NCBI GenBank assembly: GCA_934394985.1
Contig: CAKRRF010000007.1
Coordinates: 17,433-81,432, forward strand
Reading direction: 5' to 3'
Source: an uncultured Marvinbryantia sp.
Lineage (GTDB): Bacteria > Bacillota > Clostridia > Lachnospirales > Lachnospiraceae
DNA: 64,000 nucleotides
Below the pieces are notes generated by a model. The model made no database searches and had not been told where the DNA came from. It saw only the letters and a list, made by a program, of their open reading frames with translations. This document shows, piece after piece, positions 55,314-63,857 of this stretch (positions are counted from its first letter, which is position 1; every line of letters begins with the position of its first letter). Both the position numbers and the translations under genes were made by a program.

Positions 55314-56735
55314 TTAGAAACGGAAGTACAGGAATGGATTATAAGTAGCATCCACCAGATAGGCTACACCCAGGAAAAAGATCCCCACGTAAAATACCAT
55401 CCGCACAATCGCCAGAATCCAGCTGTCTTCCCCCACTTTTCTGCACACTGCCGCTGCCAGTCTCTTTGGTAAATCGGTAGATGCCAGAATCAGGATCACC
55501 AGCAGCACCCCATAATTACACAGCAGATACATGGTGGTACTGTCTGCCGCTCCCACACCAGATCCACCAAACATAGCCGCAATATACCGCACACCGATAC
55601 CGATCTTATCAAAAGCAAAAATCACCCAGCCGATCAGCACAAAAAATAATGCATATATATGACGCAATATACGCGGCAGCTTCTTCAGTATGTCTTTGAA
55701 TACAAATTTTTCAATAATCAGCAAAGCTCCGTAATACATGCCCCATAACACAAAATTCCAGCTGGCTCCATGCCAGATACCAGTCAGCATCCAGACAATC
55801 GCAATGTTCCGGATCTGTCTGGCTACTCCATTCCGGTTTCCTCCCAGAGGAATGTATACATATTCACGGAACCAGGAGCTTAAAGAAATATGCCACCTTC
55901 TCCAGAACTCTGTAATACTGGTAGATATGTATGGATAGTTAAAGTTCTCAAGAAAATGAAATCCGAACATTTTTCCCAGACCGATTGCCATATCCGAGTA
56001 ACCGGAAAAGTCAAAATAAATCTGAAATGCATAGGCCGCAGCACCCAGCCAGGCCGTAGCAGCCGGAAGATTTCCTGTCCCCATAGCAGAAATCGTATCC
56101 CATAAAATTCCGATATTATTTGCCAGCAGCACCTTCTTTCCAAACCCGATCATAAACCGGTGAATTCCTTCGGAAAAATCGGCCATATTCTCACGTCTCG
56201 TCTCCATCTGCTGCGCAATGGTCTTATACTGTACAATCGGCCCTGCAATCAGCTGAGGAAACATGGAAACATAGGTTCCGTATTTGATCCAGCTGGTCTG
56301 TACCTCTGTTGCACCGAGATACACATCGATCGTATAAGACATCGTCTGAAACGTAAAAAAAGAAATCCCGATCGGCAGCGGAATCCCGGTAAGCGGAATC
56401 GCCGTACCAAACAGGCCATTGACTGACCCTATCAGAAAATCCAGATATTTAAAAAAGCATAATACCGAAATATTGTAGATCAGAGACACTGTCAGCCATT
56501 CTCTGGCTGATGCCTGTCTGCCTCTCTTTTTACACCAGTCTACCTTTTTTCCCACAAAAAAATCTACGGTAATGGAACAGAGCATCAGCAATACATACTT
56601 TGGCTCTCCCCATGCATAGAAAAATAAGCTGAACAACAGCAAAATAACATTCCGTACCCTGCGCGGTGCTATATAATAAAGAAGCAACACTGCCGGAAGA
56701 AAACGGAACAAAAATAACAGACTGCTAAATACCAT
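55314..56735 (-). CDS. MBOAT family membrane O-acyltransferase
   Basis: A 473-residue polytopic protein with about 10-12 hydrophobic segments. The family signature is TEFWRRWHISLSSWFREYVY, followed by PLGGNR and the catalytic His in GIWHGASWNFVLWG. It resembles AlgI/PatA-type proteins that pass acetyl groups across the membrane. Partner DHHW gene follows 14 bases later, and both are probably driven from the divergent promoter region at 56.8 kb. Confidence 0.93.
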   Translation of the reverse strand: MVFSSLLFLFRFLPAVLLLYYIAPRRVRNVILLLFSLFFYAWGEPKYVLLMLCSITVDFFVGKKVDWCKKRGRQASAREWLTVSLIYNISVLCFFKYLDFLIGSVNGLFGTAIPLTGIPLPIGISFFTFQTMSYTIDVYLGATEVQTSWIKYGTYVSMFPQLIAGPIVQYKTIAQQMETRRENMADFSEGIHRFMIGFGKKVLLANNIGILWDTISAMGTGNLPAATAWLGAAAYAFQIYFDFSGYSDMAIGLGKMFGFHFLENFNYPYISTSITEFWRRWHISLSSWFREYVYIPLGGNRNGVARQIRNIAIVWMLTGIWHGASWNFVLWGMYYGALLIIEKFVFKDILKKLPRILRHIYALFFVLIGWVIFAFDKIGIGVRYIAAMFGGSGVGAADSTTMYLLCNYGVLLVILILASTDLPKRLAAAVCRKVGEDSWILAIVRMVFYVGIFFLGVAYLVDATYNPFLYFRF

Positions 56736-56791
56736 ATAGAAACTCCTGTCTTTTGTATTGATTTTAAATTTTTAATTTTTTTGAAAAGCTA

Positions 56792-56819
56792 TTTACAATA
56801 ATTTAAATTATTATATAAT
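56792..56819 (+). promoter_or_regulatory. Promoter with embedded 16-bp palindrome before the GDSL-like gene
   Basis: TTTACA (56792-56797) and TATAAT (56814-56819) are 16 bases apart. The spacer contains the perfect palindrome AATAATTTAAATTATT (56797-56812). A TTGACA on the minus strand (about 56825-56830) may start the MBOAT transcript from the same region. Confidence 0.65.
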
Positions 56820-56929
56820 AGAGTATGTCAAAAAACAATGTTTTTATGGTTTCCTGACCGGAGCATAATGACACTGTTTTTTCGTATGTATAAAGGGGAA
56901 ACTGTTATTTTAAAAAACGAGGGGATTTC

Positions 56930-57901
56930 ATGGCTCAGAAAAAAAAGCGGCCCAATGCCCGGGAACGGCGCAACGGGTTCATGATAAATATACTTACGCT
57001 AATCGTTCTGATCCTTCTGGTATTCGAAGGAAAGAGTCTGATTAGCTTATTTTCATCACAAACCATTCAGGATCGTATTAAACAGGAAGAATCGGAGGTA
57101 TTTGCCGGTGCCAACCTGACAGAAGCTCAGACAGAGCCTCAGTCGGAAGCCACAGGCGAAAGCACTTCTTCTGGAAAAACAGAAACAGGCACGGACGAAC
57201 AGAAAGAAGCTTCTTCAGAGACACAAAAGGCAGCCGACACTGATCTTTCCACCGGTCTTCCGGACGATGATGCTTCCTATCTGGATGTTGTCGTACCGGC
57301 ACAGGATACCCCGGTGGATGACAGCTATTTCGAAGACGCTGTATTCATCGGAGACTCCCGTATGCAGGGCTTCCGCAATCTGTCCGGCATCACAAAGGGC
57401 AGCTTTGTCACGGCAGTCGGTATGGAACTGGAGAATTTCTATACAGACGCTCAGATCGCCACAGCGGCCGGCAATGTAAAGGTTCTGGATGCGTTAAAAA
57501 ATCTGAACTACTCTAAGATCTATATGATGCTTGGCACCAATGAACTGGGTGCTTATGATATGAGTCAGGTAGGCGAATCCTACCGCCAGGTACTGAACGA
57601 CATCAAACAGCTGTCTTCTTCCACAGAGCCTGTGGTCTACGTCTACTCTGTTATTTACGTAGATGAATCTCTGGTTACCACCGGCGATTACGTAAACAAT
57701 GCCAATGTCGATGCTGTAAATAAAGAGATTCTGAAAATGTGCCAGGAAGAAGGATATCATTACATTAATCTGAATGAGGTGCTGTCAAACGGTTATCACA
57801 GTCTGATTTCCGGCGCAGCAGATGATGGTATTCACCTGAATACCGAATATTGTAAGGACTGGTTGAATTATACAAAAACACACTATATCCCAGGTGTTTA
57901 A
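56930..57901 (+). CDS. Membrane-anchored GDSL/SGNH-type hydrolase
   Basis: A 323-residue protein with a basic N-terminus and one membrane segment (about 18-38), then an acidic Glu/Thr/Ser linker (about 55-110). A C-terminal SGNH esterase domain follows. Block I is FIGDSRMQGF, block III-like MLGTNELG, block V DGIHLN with the Asp and His. Esterases of this type often act on O-acetyl groups of wall polymers, which would oppose or trim the MBOAT/DHHW reaction next door. That pairing is inferred. Confidence 0.88.
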   Translation: MAQKKKRPNARERRNGFMINILTLIVLILLVFEGKSLISLFSSQTIQDRIKQEESEVFAGANLTEAQTEPQSEATGESTSSGKTETGTDEQKEASSETQKAADTDLSTGLPDDDASYLDVVVPAQDTPVDDSYFEDAVFIGDSRMQGFRNLSGITKGSFVTAVGMELENFYTDAQIATAAGNVKVLDALKNLNYSKIYMMLGTNELGAYDMSQVGESYRQVLNDIKQLSSSTEPVVYVYSVIYVDESLVTTGDYVNNANVDAVNKEILKMCQEEGYHYINLNEVLSNGYHSLISGAADDGIHLNTEYCKDWLNYTKTHYIPGV

Positions 57902-57919
57902 GAAAAGGAGACTTTATTT

Positions 57920-58405
57920 ATGAAAAACAAAAAGAAATCTTTACTTCTCGCAATTCTCTGTGCATTTGCCGCACTGATGCTGACTGCCTGCGGCGGAAAA
58001 TCTTCCTCCGGCAGCGCCGATCCCGATGTGGATGTCAGCAAGCTCTGTCAGGATCTGGAAGGCACCATTGACAGTGAAGTCAGTGAAGTCACCAGTGATG
58101 TGATGGCATCTACTTACTTCTTTGATATGGAAAAAATCGAGGACTCAGCTGCTGCCCTGAATTCCGGAAGCAGTGCCTGCGAAGTGGTTGTTCTGAAATG
58201 TAAAGACAGTTCTTATGTTTCTGAAGCAGAAGATCTGCTGAAAAAGCGTGTAGAATCTCAGTCCACTCTGTTCGCAAGCTACAATGCACCGGAGGTGGCA
58301 AAGCTGGATGCAGCTATTTTGAAAACAAAAGGCAATTACGTTGTATTCTGTGTCACAGACAACAGCGACAAAGCAGAAGAAATCATAAAAGAAGCCGGAT
58401 TTTAA
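57920..58405 (+). CDS. DUF4358 family lipoprotein
   Basis: A 161-residue lipoprotein: signal peptide with lipobox LTAC (Cys 24) and Gly/Ser linker. The compact domain after that has EVVVLKCKDSSYVSEAEDLLKKRVESQ and GNYVVFCVTDNSDKAEEIIKEA. It matches DUF4358, often next to MBOAT and GDSL-like genes in Lachnospiraceae, function unknown. It lies 18 bases after the GDSL-like gene, with AAGGAG, so in the same operon. The stop codon lies in the terminator hairpin. Confidence 0.85.
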   Translation: MKNKKKSLLLAILCAFAALMLTACGGKSSSGSADPDVDVSKLCQDLEGTIDSEVSEVTSDVMASTYFFDMEKIEDSAAALNSGSSACEVVVLKCKDSSYVSEAEDLLKKRVESQSTLFASYNAPEVAKLDAAILKTKGNYVVFCVTDNSDKAEEIIKEAGF

Positions 58406-58420
58406 TCCGGCTTCTTTTAT
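58391..58420. terminator. Bidirectional terminator at the DUF4358/peptidase junction
   Basis: GAAGCCGGATT and AATCCGGCTTC (58391-58414) form an almost loopless stem flanked by TTTTAT on the plus side and TTTTATG on the minus side. It covers the stop codon of the lipoprotein gene. Confidence 0.9.
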
Positions 58421-58423
58421 GAT

Positions 58424-59815
58424 TTATCCACAGATTCTTACAATCGCATCTGCAAAAATCTTTGCACTCATCATCAGCATATCAATCACCATAAATTCAT
58501 CATCACCATGCATATGATTGTCTACTTCCGGCACCATACAGCCAAATGCTACTCCGCGTTCCAGATCATGTACATAAGTACCGCCTCCTGTGGACTGTGG
58601 TTCTCCTTTGATTCCACTGTATGCTTCATAACTTGCCAGAAGCTTCTGCACCAGTTCAGAATCAGCCGGCACATAATGTGGCGCAATCATCTTGCCTTCT
58701 TCTATGGTAAATCCTTTTTCTGTGAAAGTCTGATCCAGCACTGCTGTCACAGTTTCATCTGAACCACATACCGGAATACGGCTGTCAAACACGCCGCATA
58801 CTTCACTTCCATCATAATTCAGAATTCCAAGATTCATCGTCAGCTTACCGGAGATCTCGTCTTCCATGTTTACCTTCAGCGCTTCCCCATAGAAATCATC
58901 ATTCGGGAACATTTCTGCAATGACTTTCCAGCACTCTGAGCCTGTATCCAGCGGCAGTGCTGCCAGAAGACTTGCCAGGCCACAGATCGCATTATGACCT
59001 GCTTCCGGTGTGGAAGCATGCGCTGCCAATCCTTTTGCTGTAATCTCTACGCCTTCTGCGCTCTCTTCCAGCAGATACGTAATATGACCTGACATCTCTG
59101 CGACATACTTTTCTGCCTCTGCTTTTTTCATGCCTCTCACGACTGCGACAGCGGTATCAGGAACCACATTCACCTTGGTACCTCCCTGTACCTTTACAAC
59201 TGCCACGCCTTCGCTTCCGGCATCAAGCTTTACAGAAAATTCCTTCTGCAGACGTCCTTTTTCCAGATTGATCACCGGGAAATCCGCATCCGGTGTAAAC
59301 GTCATTGGTGCTTCTTTTTCTTTTGCATAATAATATGCCAGATCACCGGAACCACATTCCTCATCAGAACCCAGGATCAGTCTGATACTGTTCTTCAGAG
59401 GCACTCCGCACTCTTTCACTGCTCTCATGGCATACAGAGCTGCAATGGCAGGCCCCTTATCATCTGCTGTTCCACGTCCGTAGATCTTTCCATCTTTGAT
59501 CACCGGTTCAAACGGTTCTGTCTCTTTCCAGTTCTTTGTAACCGGTACAACATCCAGATGAGCCAGAATGTCTAACTTCTTTTCCTGATCACTGAAATCT
59601 GCTGTCACTACATAATGATCATAATTTTTTGTGGAAAATCCATACTTCTTCATCATCTCTTCTGCAGTATCCAATACTTTTGCAGGACCTTCTCCAAATG
59701 GTTTTCCAGGCTGTGCTTCTCCTCTCTGACTGTCGATGCGTACCAGTGTCTTCAGATCTTCCAACATCTCTTCTTTATGTGCATCGATATATGCATCCAG
59801 TTTTTCTTTGTACAT
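58424..59815 (-). CDS. pepV: M20 family dipeptidase (PepV-like)
   Basis: A 463-residue zinc peptidase. Metal ligands appear in ILAHLDVVP, GRGTADDKGPAIAAL, GSDEECGSGD (the catalytic Glu pair), DADFPVINLEKG, and the last His in VDNHMHGDDEF. The lid domain lies around 190-300. Start at 59815 (MYKEKLDAYI) with AAGGAAG in front; the longer frame adds 40 residues unlike the family. PepV-type enzymes cleave dipeptides with an unblocked N-terminus. Confidence 0.9.
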   Translation of the reverse strand: MYKEKLDAYIDAHKEEMLEDLKTLVRIDSQRGEAQPGKPFGEGPAKVLDTAEEMMKKYGFSTKNYDHYVVTADFSDQEKKLDILAHLDVVPVTKNWKETEPFEPVIKDGKIYGRGTADDKGPAIAALYAMRAVKECGVPLKNSIRLILGSDEECGSGDLAYYYAKEKEAPMTFTPDADFPVINLEKGRLQKEFSVKLDAGSEGVAVVKVQGGTKVNVVPDTAVAVVRGMKKAEAEKYVAEMSGHITYLLEESAEGVEITAKGLAAHASTPEAGHNAICGLASLLAALPLDTGSECWKVIAEMFPNDDFYGEALKVNMEDEISGKLTMNLGILNYDGSEVCGVFDSRIPVCGSDETVTAVLDQTFTEKGFTIEEGKMIAPHYVPADSELVQKLLASYEAYSGIKGEPQSTGGGTYVHDLERGVAFGCMVPEVDNHMHGDDEFMVIDMLMMSAKIFADAIVRICG

Positions 59816-59965
59816 GATATCTACTTCCTTTATTATTATTTGTGCTTCCATGACAGGTATCTTCTGATCTTCTTTCTGTACCGTGATCATGGCTGCCATT
59901 CGTCGATTATTATAGCATATTCCGCTTTTTTCCACAACACTGTTCCCCCGTAACAGGCAGTATAT

Positions 59966-59995
59966 TTGACAGATATCCCCCGCCTATGCTATAAA
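59966..59995 (+). promoter_or_regulatory. Promoter of the TtcA-like gene
   Basis: TTGACA (59966-59971) and TATAAA (59990-59995) are 18 bases apart, about 70 bases before the start codon. Confidence 0.6.
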
Positions 59996-60064
59996 CGTTA
60001 TGATGCTAGAATATAAGTCCAGACTGACCTGGCATCTGTGTATTTACTGTAAGGAGGAATTTGC

Positions 60065-60778
60065 TTGAAACTTCAAAAACTATTCAGCCTGACCAGACAG
60101 GCTATTGATGATTATCAGCTGATAGCAGAAGGTGATCGGATCGCTGTCGGCATCTCCGGCGGAAAGGACAGTCTGACGCTCCTCTATGCACTGCAGGGGC
60201 TGCAAAAGTTTTATCCTCAGCATTTTGAACTGATTGCTGTAACAGCAGATCTGGGATACCCGGGATTCGATCTGGCACCGATTCGTCAGCTGTGCCGGGA
60301 GCTTCAGGTTCCATATACCGTCATTCCTACTCAGATCGGCAAAATCATCTTCGAAAGCCGCCAGGAATCCAACCCCTGTGCATTATGTGCGAAACTGCGA
60401 AAAGGTGCTCTTTACAGCCATATCAAAGAACTGGGCTGCAACAAAGTAGCCTATGCACATCACAGAGACGATGTCATAGAAACGATGATGCTCTCTCTGA
60501 TGTACGAAGGCCGTTTTCATTCCTTTTCTCCCAAAACTCACCTCGACCGCATGGATCTGACCGTCATTCGTCCGCTGATCTATGTCTCAGAAGCTGACGT
60601 CATCGGATTTCGCAACAAATATCATCTTCCTGTTGTGAAAAATCCCTGTCCGGCTGATGGGTCTACCAGACGCCAATATGTCAAAGAGCTGCTTCAGACA
60701 CTCAACCGTGAAAATCCCGGTGTCAAAGAGAGAATGTTTTCCGCCATCATCAATGGGAACATGGAAGACTGGCCGTAA
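60065..60778 (+). CDS. TtcA-like tRNA thiolation enzyme
   Basis: A 237-residue ATP-pyrophosphatase. The PP-loop is ISGGKDSLTLLYAL near residue 31. Cysteines in NPCALCAKLRKGALY (CxxC) and a later NPCPADGSTRRQYVKELL fit the iron-sulphur TtcA family, which makes 2-thiocytidine in tRNA. It starts with TTG, seven bases after GGAGG, and has no better ATG. The exact tRNA or modification in Firmicutes is less certain. Confidence 0.88.
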   Translation: MKLQKLFSLTRQAIDDYQLIAEGDRIAVGISGGKDSLTLLYALQGLQKFYPQHFELIAVTADLGYPGFDLAPIRQLCRELQVPYTVIPTQIGKIIFESRQESNPCALCAKLRKGALYSHIKELGCNKVAYAHHRDDVIETMMLSLMYEGRFHSFSPKTHLDRMDLTVIRPLIYVSEADVIGFRNKYHLPVVKNPCPADGSTRRQYVKELLQTLNRENPGVKERMFSAIINGNMEDWP

Positions 60779-60783
60779 AAAAA

Positions 60784-60812
60784 AACAGGCTCCGAAGAAC
60801 CTGTTTTTTTCT
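60784..60812. terminator. Terminator between TtcA-like and SseB genes
   Basis: AACAGG and CCTGTT pair around 10 bases (60784-60805), with T-runs on both strands, so it serves both converging genes. Confidence 0.85.
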
Positions 60813-61747
60813 TATACTCTCTGTTTTGGAATCAGAAGTCTTAAGGTAACCGGATTCAGCATCACACCTTTGATCTGCTCTCCCAGCATACCTTTTACTT
60901 TACTGCTGTCTACTACGATTGCTTTAAACATCTTGTTTTTATTAAATCTCTGGAACTCTGATGCATCTGCACATACCGGCTGGTAAATATCACCATTATT
61001 CAGCTTGATGAACGGAATCTTCATCTCCTTGGCATCTACCTTTTCTGCTCCTTCCGGAACCTGAACAGGTACAAGCACCTTGCCCCTGTGAAAGTTCACA
61101 ATCATCTCTTCTTCCAGATCGCGAAGCGCCTCTTTATCTCGCTCCTCTTCCGGCATCTGTCTTTCCTGTGCAAAATAGCATCCTGTCAGCAGAAGCTGTG
61201 GATTCTGCAGAGGACGTTTTTCTGGCGGAATAGCCTCAAAATCAGGCTTCTTGACCAGCTGTTCCAGTTCTATCTCGACTGCATTTACCCCTTTATCCAG
61301 CACAAATGCATTGACTCCCATTGCGAAAAGACCTGTCAAAAATGTGAGGAACTGTTTATTTTCCATCTTTACTACAACCAGCTCTACATGCTTCTGACGC
61401 TGTACCATCGCCTGCTTCTGTGCAAAACGTTCTTCGGTAAACAGCCAGATCTGATCGTTGCAGCTGTCCGGATCACAATATACATAAGGCAGATTCGTTG
61501 CCTTGGAAAATACGCAGAACAATGTCTCCATCTTCTGCATACGTCTCAAAATCATATGTAAGAAAAAGGATTCTCGCTTCTCAAAGAACACACCCACTTT
61601 TTCCTGTTCCGGGTTCTTTGTCTTCATGATGGCTGCAGAGTTCTTCAAAATGATCAATTCCTGTATCGGAAGATTTCCGTAACTTTCCTCCTTGAAATCT
61701 GCAGATACCAGTAATTTTTTCAATTCTTCCTCGTTGATGTTTGCCAT
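60812..61747 (-). CDS. SseB family protein
   Basis: A 311-residue cytosolic protein with two parts. The N-terminal half has LFCVFSKATNLPYVYCDPDS and ends with a MENKQFLTFLTGLFAMGVNAF segment. The C-terminal half has the SseB core GKVLVPVQVPEG, IPFIKLNNGDIYQPVCADASEF and FKAIVVDSSKVKGML. SseB-like proteins have no settled function outside type III secretion naming. Single gene with promoter candidate at 61832-61860. Confidence 0.82.
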   Translation of the reverse strand: MANINEEELKKLLVSADFKEESYGNLPIQELIILKNSAAIMKTKNPEQEKVGVFFEKRESFFLHMILRRMQKMETLFCVFSKATNLPYVYCDPDSCNDQIWLFTEERFAQKQAMVQRQKHVELVVVKMENKQFLTFLTGLFAMGVNAFVLDKGVNAVEIELEQLVKKPDFEAIPPEKRPLQNPQLLLTGCYFAQERQMPEEERDKEALRDLEEEMIVNFHRGKVLVPVQVPEGAEKVDAKEMKIPFIKLNNGDIYQPVCADASEFQRFNKNKMFKAIVVDSSKVKGMLGEQIKGVMLNPVTLRLLIPKQRV

Positions 61748-61831
61748 ACCTATATTCCTTTCTGACTCGTATCAAATTTCCGATGGGACAGTCTGAACCT
61801 CACTGTCTTCATCAGAGAATACTCATTTATT

Positions 61832-61860
61832 ATCATACAACTTTGACATGTAATAATCAA
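61832..61860 (-). promoter_or_regulatory. Possible promoter of the SseB-family gene
   Basis: On the minus strand TTGATT (61855-61860) and TATGAT (61832-61837) are 17 bases apart, about 85 bases upstream of the start codon. Confidence 0.5.
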
Positions 61861-61964
61861 GCAAATATAGACACTTTGACGAAGCATTTTTTGCATTTTC
61901 TAAACTGTTTTTTTCATTACAAGAAATATCAAAACTATTTTTTTCAAAAAAATCAAAATTTATA

Positions 61965-61993
61965 TTGACAAAAGTTGCTGTTACGAATATAAT
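61965..61993 (+). promoter_or_regulatory. Consensus sigma-A promoter of tRNA-Arg
   Basis: TTGACA (61965-61970) and TATAAT (61988-61993) with exactly 17 bases between. A small TGTTC-GTCA-GAACA inverted repeat follows, just before the tRNA gene. Confidence 0.9.
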
Positions 61994-62017
61994 ATTATTT
62001 GTTCGTCAGAACAGTGT

Positions 62018-62091
62018 GTGCGTTTAGCTCAGCTGGATAGAGCGTTTGGCTACGGACCAAAAGGTCGGGAGTTCGAATCTTCTAACGCACG
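62018..62091 (+). tRNA. tRNA-Arg (anticodon ACG), copy 1
   Basis: Full cloverleaf: acceptor GTGCGTT/AACGCAC, D-stem GCTC/GAGC, anticodon stem TTTGG/CCAAA with loop CTACGGA (anticodon ACG, likely read as ICG after deamination), T-loop TTCGAAT, discriminator G, no encoded CCA. The T-stem includes two G-T pairs. It is identical to the minus-strand copy at 63706-63779. Confidence 0.97.
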
Positions 62092-62101
62092 TAATTATGA
62101 T

Positions 62102-62140
62102 AAAAGTGTGTGAGTTATATATTCACACACTTTTATTTTT
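62102..62140 (+). terminator. Terminator after tRNA-Arg copy 1
   Basis: AAAAGTGTGTGA and TCACACACTTTT form a 12-bp stem (62102-62134), followed by ATTTTT. Confidence 0.9.
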
Positions 62141-62201
62141 ACACAATTCGTAACTGTTCAGCACCTTCACAGTTACGAGTCATATAACAAATGCTCGACT
62201 T

Positions 62202-62255
62202 GAAAATAAAAAGAATGAGGTATCGCAAATGCCATACCTCATTCTTTTTATTTTC
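62202..62255. terminator. 22-bp perfect inverted repeat overlapping the MATE stop codon
   Basis: Arms 62202-62223 and 62234-62255 are perfectly complementary around a 10-base loop. On the minus strand the 3' arm ends in a T-rich stretch (CTTTTTATTTTC), so it can act as terminator for the MATE gene, whose stop lies in the right arm. Another hairpin (CGTAACTGT/ACAGTTACG, 62149-62177) lies just left. Confidence 0.8.
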
Positions 62256-63639
62256 TCGTTTTATTTTCCGGTCCTTTTTTCAGAATTCCGTTAAATCTTC
62301 TCAAGAATACACTCGTGGTCACGGTCGCTGCCAGGATATCACTGACCGGCTCTGCCAGAAAGACCGCAAATACCTTCTGATCCGCAAAAAATGGGAGATG
62401 CGGAAGAATGAAAATCAGTGGGATCAGCAGAATGATTTTCCGCAAAACAGCCAGAAAGAGACTGACTTTTGCCTGTCCGAGAGCCATAAAGCTCTGCTGA
62501 CAGCTTACCTGAAAGCCAATAGAAAATATCCCTGCCATATAGATCCTCAGTGCCCATGCTGTGTACGATACCAGTTTCTGGTCACTCGAAAACATTCCAG
62601 CGAACATCTGCGGAAACAGCAGTATGATCAGCCAGCAGCATATTGTAAAGGTCACACATACTTTAAACTGGGTGAAAAACGCTTCTTTTACCCGCTCATT
62701 ATTTCTCGCTCCAAAATTGTAGCTGATGATCGGCTGTCCACCCTGACAGATTCCCTGAAGCGGAAGCGTAACCAGCTGGCTTACACTGGTGATAATGGTC
62801 ATAGCACCGACTGCAATATCTCCTCCATATCTGGACAGACTGGTGGTAAAGCTCACAGCAAGAATACTTTCCGTAGAGAGCATTACAAAGGTGGATATGC
62901 CCAGTGCAAGGCAAGGTCGAATCACTGCACCTTCCAGACGGATGTTTTCTTTTTTCAGACGTAATATTGTCTTTTTACCACATAAAAACCGCAGAATCCA
63001 GATTGCTCCCACTGCCTGACTGATGACCGTCGCCAGTGCCGCTCCCCGTACCTGCATGCCCAGCACAAAAATAAAGATCGGATCCAGCAGAATGTTGATG
63101 ATCGCACCGATCACTGTTGTCAGCATACTGATTCTGGCAAATCCCTGTGTGGTGATGAACGGATTCATACCAAGCACAATCAGCACAAACACACTTCCAA
63201 GAATATAAATTCTCGCATATTCCACGGCGTAAGGCAATGTCACCTCACTGGCGCCAAAAGCTTTCAGAAGCTGAGGTGCCGAAAGATAAAATCCGGCGGT
63301 CAGTACTACCGCAAAAATCAACAGCAGGGCAAAGCTTCCGCCCATGATCTTTTCTGCACTCTCTTTTTGTTTTTGCCCCATGGCAATCGCCGCTCTCGGT
63401 GCACCGCCAGAGCCTGCCAGCATGGCAAATGCATTGATCAGCATCAGAATCGGTGCAAACAGACCCACACCGGTCAGTGCCGATGCCCCAATCCCACTTA
63501 TATGACCGATATAGATTCGGTCCACAACGTTGTACAACAGATTTACGACCTGCGCCACTACCGCAGGAATGGCCAGCTGTGCCAGCAGTCTGGGGATTTT
63601 TTCCGTACCCATCGCCTGCGCATTTGTATTTCCCTTCAT
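62248..63639 (-). CDS. MATE family multidrug/metabolite exporter
   Basis: A 463-residue membrane protein with about 12 hydrophobic segments in two related halves, the usual size of MATE antiporters. Typical pieces are LAIPAVVAQVVNLLYNVVDRIYIGH near the start and SQLVTLPLQGICQGGQPIISYNFGA in the second half. Substrate unknown; the group includes drug and metabolite exporters. AGGAGG precedes the ATG. It sits between two identical, oppositely oriented tRNA-Arg genes. Confidence 0.92.
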   Translation of the reverse strand: MKGNTNAQAMGTEKIPRLLAQLAIPAVVAQVVNLLYNVVDRIYIGHISGIGASALTGVGLFAPILMLINAFAMLAGSGGAPRAAIAMGQKQKESAEKIMGGSFALLLIFAVVLTAGFYLSAPQLLKAFGASEVTLPYAVEYARIYILGSVFVLIVLGMNPFITTQGFARISMLTTVIGAIINILLDPIFIFVLGMQVRGAALATVISQAVGAIWILRFLCGKKTILRLKKENIRLEGAVIRPCLALGISTFVMLSTESILAVSFTTSLSRYGGDIAVGAMTIITSVSQLVTLPLQGICQGGQPIISYNFGARNNERVKEAFFTQFKVCVTFTICCWLIILLFPQMFAGMFSSDQKLVSYTAWALRIYMAGIFSIGFQVSCQQSFMALGQAKVSLFLAVLRKIILLIPLIFILPHLPFFADQKVFAVFLAEPVSDILAATVTTSVFLRRFNGILKKGPENKTRK

Positions 63640-63663
63640 CTTTTCCTCCTTAAAAATTCAACT

Positions 63664-63699
63664 AAAAAAATCCGGAACTCTCTGTTGAGAATCCCGGAT
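63664..63699 (-). terminator. Terminator after tRNA-Arg copy 2
   Basis: On the minus strand ATCCGGGATTCTC and GAGAGTTCCGGAT pair, followed by seven T residues. It separates the tRNA from the MATE gene. Confidence 0.85.
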
Positions 63700-63705
63700 C
63701 AAATA

Positions 63706-63779
63706 CGTGCGTTAGAAGATTCGAACTCCCGACCTTTTGGTCCGTAGCCAAACGCTCTATCCAGCTGAGCTAAACGCAC
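63706..63779 (-). tRNA. tRNA-Arg (anticodon ACG), copy 2
   Basis: Same 74 bases as copy 1 at 62018-62091, on the other strand; same anticodon loop CTACGGA and discriminator G. Its promoter and terminator differ in sequence from those of copy 1. Confidence 0.97.
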
Positions 63780-63802
63780 ATCATGTTCTGTCGAACATAA
63801 TT

Positions 63803-63831
63803 ATTATATGCCAGCCCAGTTGAATTGTCAA
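63803..63831 (-). promoter_or_regulatory. Consensus sigma-A promoter of tRNA-Arg copy 2
   Basis: On the minus strand TTGACA (63826-63831) and TATAAT (63803-63808) are 17 bases apart. The leader includes TGTTC-GACA-GAACA, nearly the same as in front of copy 1. Confidence 0.9.
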
Positions 63832-63857
63832 CTACTTTTTTCCTGTACACAGAAGTT

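Noticed and set aside
62005..62017. GTTCGTCAGAAC before the tRNA genes as a LexA-type SOS box
   Set aside because: The Firmicutes LexA box has the opposite order (GAAC-N4-GTTC). Here it is GTTC-N4-GAAC, better seen as a small leader hairpin.
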